Translations under genes and position numbers: made by a program
Origin: Balneolaceae bacterium
Lineage (GTDB): Bacteria > Bacteroidota > Rhodothermia > Balneolales > Balneolaceae
DNA length: 5,061 bases
Assembly (NCBI GenBank): GCA_003555185.1
Contig: PWFZ01000299.1
Span: forward strand, 1 to 5,061
Direction of reading: 5' to 3'
The notes under the pieces: model-generated
What the model was told of the DNA's origin: nothing
Database searches by the model: none
Seen by the model: only the letters and a program-made list of their open reading frames with translations
In this document: one piece after another, positions 1-5,061 of the stretch
Layout of the letters: each line of letters opens with the position of its first letter
Position numbering within the stretch: the first letter of the stretch is position 1

Positions 1-248
1 TTCTTTAATCGTGCTAATTCACCATCAGCGGCATCAATAATTGATTTTAAAATGAGGAAAACAGCCGCTGCACCGTAATAACCCTGTATGATACAATACA
101 CTGCAATCAGACCACATAAACCAAATAGATAGGTGACCTGAACGGGCGTTGCTTTTGTATTTATAAGTCGTTTGGCGAAGATAACAGCAAATGGTCTGCC
201 ATAATCGGAGACATCAATAAATTTTTCCTTCGCGGATAATTTGGACAT
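1..248 (-). CDS. CDP-alcohol phosphatidyltransferase family protein (N-terminal 82 residues; runs off the window)
   Basis: This is the start of an integral-membrane enzyme that moves a phosphoalcohol group from a CDP-activated donor to an acceptor alcohol, in phospholipid or polar-lipid synthesis. The visible 82 residues contain the first half of the family signature, D1xxD2GxxAR, as D72, D75, G76, A79 and R80 in the string DAADGELARLK. The metal-binding remainder, GxxxDxxxD, lies beyond the window. Two hydrophobic stretches, about residues 36-55 and 57-74, fit the first membrane helices. The start is ATG at 248-246: an in-frame TAG lies eleven codons upstream with no other ATG, GTG or TTG between. 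No Shine-Dalgarno sequence precedes it. The DGELARLK form resembles members acting on inositol- or glycerol-type acceptors, but the acceptor cannot be named from this piece. The family call is secure; the substrate is unknown. Confidence 0.88.
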   Translation of the reverse strand, partial: MSKLSAKEKFIDVSDYGRPFAVIFAKRLINTKATPVQVTYLFGLCGLIAVYCIIQGYYGAAAVFLILKSIIDAADGELARLK

Positions 249-281
249 AGTTGAGCAGTAGAGATAAGTGAACTATAAAAC

Positions 282-295
282 TCACATTGCTGTGA
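282..295. repeat. Short inverted repeat TCACA-TTGC-TGTGA
   Basis: A perfect 5-base inverted repeat with a 4-base spacer sits 34-47 bases upstream of the phosphatidyltransferase ATG. On the plus strand it is followed by five Ts, so it looks like a small terminator, but no plus-strand gene lies upstream of it. On the minus strand it would fall in the 5' leader, where it could be a small hairpin or a protein-binding palindrome. The half-sites are in the opposite order to a CRP site. It is short enough to be chance. Confidence 0.25.
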
Positions 296-375
296 TTTTT
301 ATAGAAATTGTTGAGCACATAGTTTTTATACAGGAATCCAAACCCGATACTGTCCAAAATAGTTTGTTGTTAAAG

Positions 376-399
376 AAAAAATCTAAAAGATCTCTTTAG
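376..399 (-). terminator. Intrinsic terminator of the ABC transporter operon
   Basis: Read on the minus strand, the hairpin CTAAAGAGATCTTTTAG (383-399) begins three bases after the stop codon of the small membrane protein gene. It is followed after one A by six Ts (381-376). The stem is five A/T-rich pairs (CTAAA with TTTAG), extendable by a G-C or wobble pair. Hairpin plus T-tract directly after the last gene fits a Rho-independent terminator closing the ATPase-permease-small-protein operon. The low GC of the stem makes it weak, so some read-through into the phosphatidyltransferase gene is possible. Confidence 0.5.
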
Positions 400-401
400 G
401 A

Positions 402-575
402 CTAATATCCATCGTCATTACCCATTCTTTTTTTTAAAATATAGTGAATGAGTGGTGGGACAATAAATATGGCAATGACGATCTGTCCTGTATAAATATA
501 AATAAACAGAGCCAGGATTAAACAGATGACAACAATAATAGATGAGATTAACCATACTTTCTGATTTACGGTCAT
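402..575 (-). CDS. 57-residue two-helix membrane protein of unknown function, coupled to the ABC permease
   Basis: I do not recognise this protein. It starts with MTVNQKVWLI and ends KKRMGNDDGY. Two hydrophobic segments, about residues 8-28 and 31-47, are split by a short polar YTGQ turn, so it should form a helical hairpin. Lysine/arginine near both ends predicts both termini in the cytoplasm. Its ATG lies three bases after the permease stop (TAA TCT ATG), and a terminator follows its own stop. It is therefore almost certainly the last gene of the operon and translated by coupling. It is in the same frame as the permease, so read-through of the single TAA would append it to the permease C-terminus. 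Codon use and hydrophobic patterning look like a real gene. It could be an accessory subunit of the transporter or a bystander; the sequence does not decide. Confidence 0.7.
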   Translation of the reverse strand: MTVNQKVWLISSIIVVICLILALFIYIYTGQIVIAIFIVPPLIHYILKKRMGNDDGY

Positions 576-578
576 AGA

Positions 579-3128
579 TTAATCTGTTTGAGCTCTTAAA
601 ATTTCTATAGGTGATTTTTTGAAAATATGTCTGCTGCCGCTCCAGCCAATACCAATGGCTGCTAAAATTATTATTACAGAGATGATACTTAATGCGGTCA
701 GATCAGGAATGAACGCCAGGTCAAAATAGAAGTAGGCTAGACCCCAGCTGACAATCAGGGCTAGTATTAAACCTGTCAGCGAAGCAAGTAAGCCAAGCAG
801 CGCATACTCTATGGTCTGAATTTTTCCGATCTGTTTTTTAACAGCTCCCAATGTTCGCAGAAGTACGGATTCATGAGTTCGCTGTTTACTGCTTATGGCA
901 ATGGAACTTGCCAATACAATGAACCCTGTTAAAATGCTGAACAGAGCCATAAATTGTATGGCCATTGACACCTTGTCTAAAAATTCCTGAATACTTTTTA
1001 ACGCAACACTGATATCGATTGCTGATATATTGGGATATTCCTGAACGATACTTTGTTGAATGTTATAGGCAAGGTCATCATCACCTGTTCGGACAATGGT
1101 AGCATAAAACTGGGGGGCCTCTTCAAGTACACCGGGAGGGAATAGAACAAAAAAGTTCGGTTCTGCCCGTTGAAAGTCAACTTCCCTGACACTTGCTACA
1201 ACCGTAGTTATAGGTACCCCCTGAACATCAAACCCAAGCGTATCACCTACAACTAGATTCAAATCCTCTTCAATTTGTGTGGCTATGGATATAGGAATTA
1301 TAGAGTTTATCCCATCCGATTCCCCAATCCATTCTCCGGAAATAATTTCTTCAGAATCATTCAGTTCAGAGCGATAGGTAACACGATAGTCTCTCCGTAA
1401 TGCCCAGTCTCTTATTTCTAAAGTTGTATCATTCCGCACTTCTGAAACAGGTCTGCCTTTCCATGTATCTAATCGCATTGAAACAATTGGGACATTCTGC
1501 ATAACAGTTCCGCCGCCCGATTCAATGATGTCGTTCACTCCATCATTTTGATCAACCTGAATATCATACAGAACCAGGTTTGGCATCTCTTCACTGGATT
1601 GAACATTAATCCGATCCAGTAACATTTCCTGTGAAAGATATAGGGTGCCAATCAGTAGCATACCCATCCCCAATGTGGTTAAAAGCATCGGGGTTTGATT
1701 GTTGGGCCTGAATAAATTAGCGGTTCCCTGGCGCCATACATAGGAAAAGGAAGGGAGTCGTAACTTTTTTATGGCAGACATCAGGAAAATAGCCGTGAAC
1801 CATAAAAGCCCAACAGAAACAAGTACGCCTAATGCAAAGAAAAGGGATGCAATCAGGCTTTCTGTTACAAATGCAATCAAGCCGATTAAAATAGCACCCG
1901 ATGCAGCCAGTGTGCTAATTTTCAAACGTTTTGATAGGTTTTTGATAGGGGAGAAGTCCACATTTCGCAACGTAAGCATGGGCGAAACCGTGCTGATTCC
2001 CATTAGTGGTAGCAGAGAAAAGCCAATACTGATAAAAACACCAACAATTAGTCCCAAAGAAATTGCCGGCAGTGATATTCCCTGTACAATTTCAAACGGC
2101 AGAAATTCAGTAAATAAGGTGGGCAGGTATCGTTGAAAAATCAGTCCGATAAGAACTCCAACTGCCGACCCCAGGAATCCGATACCGGCTATTTGAATGG
2201 AAAAGGTGGCCAGAATTTTTTCTTTCGTCATACCCAGACAACGAAGCGTAGCTACAGATTTTGCTTTACGTTTAATGTAGACATAAACAGCGCTTGCGAC
2301 CCCCAAACCTCCCAAAAGTAAAGCGATGAAGGCGATCAATCCTAAAAATTTGCTAAGATTATCAACAATAGCATCAAAATCCTGTTTTCTTGATTCAACC
2401 GTCTCTGTTCTTACGCTATGCTCTCTTCCAATGGGCTCAAAATCGGCAATTATTTCATTTACTTTTTCAACATTATCGATTTCAAAATATCTTTTATAAA
2501 CCACCCTGCTACCACGCTGAAGGAGTCCTGAATCTTCAATTACAGACTGTGGTACATACACTCTTGGCCCTATCAGTGAGAAAGCTGCAGACTCCCCGGG
2601 AACATTTCGAAGCTCTCCTGCAATAGCTACTTTCTTATTCCCAACCTGAATGGAGTCACCTACAGATATTCCGAATTGCCTCATAACCGATTGTTCAACA
2701 AGAGCTTGCTCTTCGTTTTGGTATAAAGATGCTGCATCAGCCGGCTCGGTTTCAATGGTCCCATATATAGGAAAAGGGCCGTCAATAGCCCGGATTTGCG
2801 AAAGTCTGGAATCCCCGGAAGAAAACTGAACCATAGAATTAAATTCAATGGCACTTGCCTGACTTCCACCAATGGAGTCGATAAACGATTCAACCGGTTC
2901 GGGATAAATCTGGGTAGAGCGGAATTCAATATCAGCTCCTAAAAGTTCACGCGATTGATCATCAACGGTAAGAAGCACGTCACTGCGGAAAGATAAAATA
3001 GCAACAAGAGCGGCCACTCCGGCGATTACGGCTGATGTATAGAGCAGGAGACTCTTCCACTGAGGTTTGGCATCTCTATAGGCAAGTCGCCATGTGTAGG
3101 GGGATAGAAATTCACGAAGCAGATTCAT
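579..3128 (-). CDS. ybbP: ABC transporter permease with two FtsX domains (YbbP-like)
   Basis: This is the membrane subunit of a type VII (MacB/LolCDE-class) ABC system, which couples cytoplasmic ATP hydrolysis to movements of periplasmic domains rather than forming a classical channel. At 849 residues it is close to E. coli YbbP (about 800) and twice the size of LolC/MacB-type permeases. Order: TM about 26-47; periplasmic MacB-like domain 48-255; three TMs about 259-285, 306-332 and 352-377; a two-helix linker about 403-453; TM about 480-500; second periplasmic domain 501-718; three TMs about 722-746, 773-801 and 811-831. This gives ten helices. Each FtsX half carries the same cytoplasmic pair of motifs: LRCLGMTKEKI (295-305) and LRTLGAVKKQI (757-767), then SPMLTLR (382-388) and SPIEILR (839-845). 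The ATG overlaps the ATPase stop by one base (TGATG), implying translational coupling. The natural substrate is not established; lipid or ester-compound export fits the tesA neighbour. Class is certain; the symbol is by architecture and context. Confidence 0.93.
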   Translation of the reverse strand: MNLLREFLSPYTWRLAYRDAKPQWKSLLLYTSAVIAGVAALVAILSFRSDVLLTVDDQSRELLGADIEFRSTQIYPEPVESFIDSIGGSQASAIEFNSMVQFSSGDSRLSQIRAIDGPFPIYGTIETEPADAASLYQNEEQALVEQSVMRQFGISVGDSIQVGNKKVAIAGELRNVPGESAAFSLIGPRVYVPQSVIEDSGLLQRGSRVVYKRYFEIDNVEKVNEIIADFEPIGREHSVRTETVESRKQDFDAIVDNLSKFLGLIAFIALLLGGLGVASAVYVYIKRKAKSVATLRCLGMTKEKILATFSIQIAGIGFLGSAVGVLIGLIFQRYLPTLFTEFLPFEIVQGISLPAISLGLIVGVFISIGFSLLPLMGISTVSPMLTLRNVDFSPIKNLSKRLKISTLAASGAILIGLIAFVTESLIASLFFALGVLVSVGLLWFTAIFLMSAIKKLRLPSFSYVWRQGTANLFRPNNQTPMLLTTLGMGMLLIGTLYLSQEMLLDRINVQSSEEMPNLVLYDIQVDQNDGVNDIIESGGGTVMQNVPIVSMRLDTWKGRPVSEVRNDTTLEIRDWALRRDYRVTYRSELNDSEEIISGEWIGESDGINSIIPISIATQIEEDLNLVVGDTLGFDVQGVPITTVVASVREVDFQRAEPNFFVLFPPGVLEEAPQFYATIVRTGDDDLAYNIQQSIVQEYPNISAIDISVALKSIQEFLDKVSMAIQFMALFSILTGFIVLASSIAISSKQRTHESVLLRTLGAVKKQIGKIQTIEYALLGLLASLTGLILALIVSWGLAYFYFDLAFIPDLTALSIISVIIILAAIGIGWSGSRHIFKKSPIEILRAQTD

Positions 3129-3856
3129 CAGGTTATATCCGCCCCAATGGCTTTTTTAGTTTGTTTTTCGGTTAGAGTATCCGATACAATACTTCCGTTC
3201 TTAAGCTGTATAATACGGTCACATTTTTGGGCAAGTTCTCTATCGTGAGATACGATTACAAGTGTAGTTCCCTGTTGCCTGTTTAAGTCAAAAAGAAGCT
3301 GTTCAATTTGTTCACCGGTTTCGCCGTCCAGGTTTCCTGTGGGTTCATCAGCAAATAGAATGTCAGGTTGGTGAATAAATGCCCTTGCCAGACCAACTCG
3401 CTGCTGTTCACCACCGGATAATTGATTTGGATAATGATTAACTCTGTCGCCAAGCCCCACAGATGTGAGCAGTTCCATCGCTTGTTTTTCAACTTGCTTA
3501 TAAGGTGTTCCCCGAAGCTCGATGGGAACCATTACGTTTTCCAACGCTGTAAGTGTAGAAATAAGCTGGAAAGATTGAAACACAAAACCAATTTGTTCGT
3601 TACGAATTTTGGATAACTTAGACTCGTCGAGTTCAGAAATATTTTTACCATTTAAACGTACAGTTCCCGAAGTTGGCTTATCGAGTCCTGCGCATAATCC
3701 CAGAAGTGTGGTTTTGCCACTACCTGATGGACCAACGATGGCACACGAGATTCCTTTTTCAATCGAAAAGTTGATATCGTCAAGTACCGTAAGAACTTTA
3801 TCTCCGCTGGGGAAAGATTTAGTGAGACTGTTAATTTCTAAAATTTGTTTTCTCAT
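3128..3856 (-). CDS. ybbA: ABC transporter ATP-binding protein (YbbA/LolD family)
   Basis: This cytoplasmic ATPase powers the permease encoded directly downstream. All motifs of an active nucleotide-binding domain are present in 242 residues: Walker A GPSGSGKT at 42-49 (K48), Q-loop Q94 in FVFQSFQ, signature LSGGEQQR at 146-153, Walker B ILFADE at 166-171 with catalytic E171, D-loop GNLD at 174-177, and H-loop H204 in SHD. The string FVFQSFQLISTLTALENV around the Q-loop is typical of the LolD/MacB/YbbA group. The length is normal for YbbA or LolD (about 230). The start is ATG at 3856-3854, with an A/T-rich leader and no Shine-Dalgarno sequence; the sequence begins right at the family's N-terminus (ILEINSLTKSF). 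It is first in the operon and shares one base with the permease start. The choice of YbbA over LolD rests on the double-FtsX partner and the divergent tesA. Confidence 0.94.
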   Translation of the reverse strand: MRKQILEINSLTKSFPSGDKVLTVLDDINFSIEKGISCAIVGPSGSGKTTLLGLCAGLDKPTSGTVRLNGKNISELDESKLSKIRNEQIGFVFQSFQLISTLTALENVMVPIELRGTPYKQVEKQAMELLTSVGLGDRVNHYPNQLSGGEQQRVGLARAFIHQPDILFADEPTGNLDGETGEQIEQLLFDLNRQQGTTLVIVSHDRELAQKCDRIIQLKNGSIVSDTLTEKQTKKAIGADIT

Positions 3857-3937
3857 TTGAACGATTTATTTATTGGAACAGCTTCACTAACAAAACAGTA
3901 TATATAAACCATTCCGCACAAAGCATTTAAATCAGAT
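3857..3937. promoter_or_regulatory. Divergent promoter region between ybbA-like and tesA-like genes
   Basis: These 81 bases must hold the starts of transcription for both directions, since the genes face away from each other. The centre is a TATATATAAA run at 3899-3908. On the minus strand TATACT (3902-3897) is a good -10 match, with CTTTG about 16 bases upstream as a possible -35/-33 element. On the plus strand TATATA or TATAAA in the same run could be a -10, but the upstream TTGGAA (3873-3878) is too far (20 bases) to be convincing. The two promoters would overlap, so shared or mutually exclusive control is possible. No operator-like palindrome stands out. Box-level calls are tentative. Confidence 0.42.
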
Positions 3938-4570
3938 ATGAAATTCAAACGCATTTTACCTCTAAAGGTTGCACTTACTGTCCTAATTTTGATGTTGTTT
4001 AACAACACTCATGCTCAGGAGAATAGTAGAATTCTGTTTTTTGGTGATAGTATTACGGCCGGTTATGGACTGGATACTGAACAAGCATTTCCTGCTTTAA
4101 TTCAGGATAAAATTGATTCTAAAGACTTAAAGTACAGAGTTATCAATGCAGGTCAAAGCGGAGAAACCTCCGCCGGAGGGGTTCGAAGGGTGGACTGGAT
4201 TTTGCAGCAGCAGCCAGACATTTTCTTTTTGGAGTTGGGAGGTAATGATGGTTTGCGAGGTGTAGACCCTAATAACACCAAGGAAAATTTGCAGGAAATT
4301 ATAAATAAGGTGAATACAAAATATCCGGATACAAAAATTGTATTAGCAGGAATGCAGGCTCCGCCTAATATGGGAGAGAGTTATGCCCAACAGTTTAAAA
4401 ATATCTTTTACGAACTTGCAGATGAAAACGATGTGGTATTTATGCCTTTTGTTTTGGAAGATGTAGCCGGTGATCCATCGTTAAACCAACCGGATGGAAT
4501 TCACCCTACAGCTGATGGTCATGAAATAATTGCAAGAAATGTATGGAATGTGTTAGAACCCATCTTATAG
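3938..4570 (+). CDS. tesA: Secreted SGNH arylesterase / acyl-CoA thioesterase I / lysophospholipase L1 (TesA family)
   Basis: This is a periplasmic hydrolase of short-to-medium acyl esters, thioesters and lysophospholipids. All SGNH blocks are intact in 210 residues: block I GDSITAGYGL with nucleophile S38, block II NAGQSGETS with oxyanion G75, block III ELGGNDGLRG with N103, and block V DGIHPTADGH with D186 and H189. These align one-to-one with S10, G44, N73, D154 and H157 of mature E. coli TesA. Residues 1-26 are a signal peptide: basic MKFKR, hydrophobic core about 9-21, likely cleavage after THA (26/27). There is no lipobox cysteine, so a soluble periplasmic product is expected. The ATG at 3938 is fixed by the signal peptide; no Shine-Dalgarno sequence precedes it. 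It faces away from the ATPase gene, as tesA does from ybbA in E. coli. Substrate preference cannot be told from sequence. Confidence 0.95.
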   Translation: MKFKRILPLKVALTVLILMLFNNTHAQENSRILFFGDSITAGYGLDTEQAFPALIQDKIDSKDLKYRVINAGQSGETSAGGVRRVDWILQQQPDIFFLELGGNDGLRGVDPNNTKENLQEIINKVNTKYPDTKIVLAGMQAPPNMGESYAQQFKNIFYELADENDVVFMPFVLEDVAGDPSLNQPDGIHPTADGHEIIARNVWNVLEPIL

Positions 4571-4587
4571 AAAGCTAATCCAGTCCC

Positions 4588-4605
4588 GATTGGGGAGACT
4601 CAATC
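4588..4605 (+). terminator. Stable hairpin with GAGA tetraloop downstream of tesA (possible terminator or 3' end)
   Basis: GATTGGG (4588-4594), loop GAGA (4595-4598) and CTCAATC (4599-4605) form a seven-pair stem with one G-T wobble, closed by a GNRA-type loop. It starts 18 bases after the tesA stop codon. The following bases (TATATACAAAATAC) contain no T-tract, so it is not a standard intrinsic terminator. It may protect the mRNA 3' end, or termination may be Rho-dependent. An alternative weaker fold pairs AGTC (4583-4586... ) with GACT around the same core. Confidence 0.33.
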
Positions 4606-4710
4606 TATATACAAAATACAAATCTGCCAGCCGGGTGTTGCACAACTAAAAGTTTGAACTCCTGCAATATTCAAGATTCTTGCTTTAGAACTTATCCTCA
4701 GAAGGGGTCT

Positions 4711-4739
4711 CACGAAGGGCACTAAGGTTCACGAAGAGG
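4711..4739 (+). repeat. Imperfect tandem repeat of a ~10-base CACGAAGG unit
   Basis: Three adjacent units are visible: CACGAAGGG (4711-4719), CACTAAGGTT (4720-4729) and CACGAAGAGG (4730-4739). They share CAC-N-AAG with a 9-10 base period, close to one helical turn. CACGAAGG/CCTTCGTG-type strings of this kind recur between genes in many bacterial genomes, so this is probably a copy or remnant of a dispersed intergenic repeat rather than a locus-specific operator. It lies directly before the open frame of the MORN gene, six bases after the last unit. Confidence 0.5.
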
Positions 4740-4744
4740 CTTAA

Positions 4745-5061
4745 CTAATCGTTCAAAATTCCATAGCAATTCCACTTTTTAACTCTTTCTATCCTGTTAT
4801 TTGCCATGAGGGTACTTTTATTATCAATACAAGTCAAGGACAAGAAATATATGAAGGTGAATACAGAAATAATGAAAAACACGGCTATGGAGAGTGGACC
4901 TTCCCTGATGGAACTATCTATGTGGGACAGCATAGAGATGGTATGAAGCACGGTGAGGGTGAATTGATATATGCGGATGGTAATATAGTTTCTGGTGATT
5001 GGGCTTATGGAGAATATGTAATAGAACAAGAAACAATTACTTCATTCAATAATAATATAAA
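4745..5061 (+). CDS. MORN-repeat protein, runs off the window; 5' end unresolved and possibly broken
   Basis: The plus-strand frame opens after TAA at 4742-4744 and stays open to the window end (105 codons). It carries two clear 23-residue MORN units, YEGEYRNNEKHGYGEW... (4850-4918) and YVGQHRDGMKHGEGEL... (4919-4987), then a degenerate third starting VSGDWAYGEYV (4988 on). MORN repeats are beta-hairpin scaffolds, found in membrane-associated and binding proteins; no catalytic domain is visible. There is no ATG, GTG or TTG in this frame before the repeats. The first candidates are GTG at 4922 and ATG at 4943, both inside unit two. A hydrophobic LTLSILLFA stretch sits in another frame at 4779-4805, just upstream. 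A 5'-truncated or frameshifted gene is the simplest reading; a rare start codon (ATT/ATA) is the alternative. Repeat identity is secure, intactness is not. Confidence 0.6.

Larger units (their letters stand above)
249..401. promoter_or_regulatory. Intergenic leader of the CDP-alcohol phosphatidyltransferase gene
   Basis: This 153-base stretch separates the stop of the small membrane protein gene from the ATG of the phosphatidyltransferase gene; both are on the minus strand. It starts (in transcription order) with the terminator at 376-399, so the downstream gene probably has its own promoter here. Read on the minus strand it is AT-rich, with two TATAAA-like hexamers that could serve as a -10 element. 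Neither has a convincing -35 at the standard spacing, so no promoter is assigned base by base. A small inverted repeat lies at 282-295. No coding potential was seen on either strand. Confidence 0.35.

Noticed and set aside
282..300. Plus-strand intrinsic terminator (TCACA stem plus five Ts)
   Set aside because: No plus-strand gene lies upstream for it to terminate, and a five-pair stem is easily chance; kept only as a weak inverted repeat.
998..1192. Minus-strand open frame of 64 codons inside the permease gene
   Set aside because: It is an out-of-frame shadow of the second periplasmic domain with no own features.
1771..2136. Plus-strand open frame of 121 codons
   Set aside because: It lies wholly antisense to well-conserved FtsX membrane helices of the permease, shows no domain, and its composition mirrors the opposite strand.
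2133..2626. Two more plus-strand open frames (2133-2321 and 2390-2626)
   Set aside because: Both are antisense to the permease, with no recognisable motif, no leader and no neighbouring plus-strand unit.
2681..2929. Minus-strand open frame out of frame with the permease
   Set aside because: It is on the same strand but in a different frame within the permease's periplasmic domain; the permease frame carries the conserved protein.
3283..3860. Open frames overlapping the ATPase gene on both strands
   Set aside because: The ATPase frame has every ABC motif; the others are shadows.
4711..4739. CRISPR-like array
   Set aside because: The units are about 10 bases, directly adjacent and without spacers, so it is not a CRISPR array.
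4571..4744. tRNA or other structured RNA gene after tesA
   Set aside because: No cloverleaf, T-loop consensus or other recognised RNA was found; only one small hairpin.
4745..5029. Minus-strand open frame of 94 codons, hydrophobic in places
   Set aside because: It is exactly antisense to the MORN repeats, whose plus-strand translation matches a known repeat; the apparent hydrophobicity comes from the complement of Glu/Gly/Tyr-rich codons.

Overview
This 5 kb window is ordinary bacterial chromosome, AT-rich by eye. It holds a compact ABC-transporter operon, a divergently transcribed secreted esterase, and two genes cut by the window edges. None of the readable starts has a clear Shine-Dalgarno sequence. 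The leaders are A/T-rich, as is common in Bacteroidota and relatives such as Balneolota. Gene content does not settle the phylum, so this is a moderate-confidence inference.

Layout. Positions 1-248 (minus) hold the N-terminal part of a CDP-alcohol phosphatidyltransferase. Positions 249-401 are non-coding, with a likely intrinsic terminator for the upstream minus-strand operon. Positions 402-575 (minus) hold a 57-residue two-helix membrane protein, in the same frame as and 3 bases after the stop of the next gene. Positions 579-3128 (minus) encode a YbbP-like, double-FtsX-domain ABC permease of 849 residues. Positions 3128-3856 (minus) encode its YbbA/LolD-like ATPase, whose stop codon overlaps the permease start by one base. 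Positions 3857-3937 are an 81-base divergent promoter region. Positions 3938-4570 (plus) encode a TesA-family SGNH arylesterase/lysophospholipase with a signal peptide. Positions 4571-4744 are non-coding, with a GAGA-loop hairpin and a short run of ~10-base CACGAAGG-type repeats. Positions 4745-5061 (plus) are an open frame with MORN repeats that runs off the window and has no usable start codon before the repeats.

How it fits together. Divergent ybbA-ybbP and tesA is the arrangement known from E. coli and other Proteobacteria, and it is reproduced here. The likely theme is envelope lipid handling: a LolD/MacB-class ABC system without an obvious channel, beside a periplasmic lipid/ester hydrolase. 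The CDP-alcohol phosphatidyltransferase downstream would also make phospholipid or polar-lipid headgroups, but it appears to be a separate transcription unit.

No clearly new system is visible. The points most worth a second look are the small membrane protein in frame behind the permease stop, and the MORN gene with an apparently broken 5' end next to a dispersed-repeat-like sequence.
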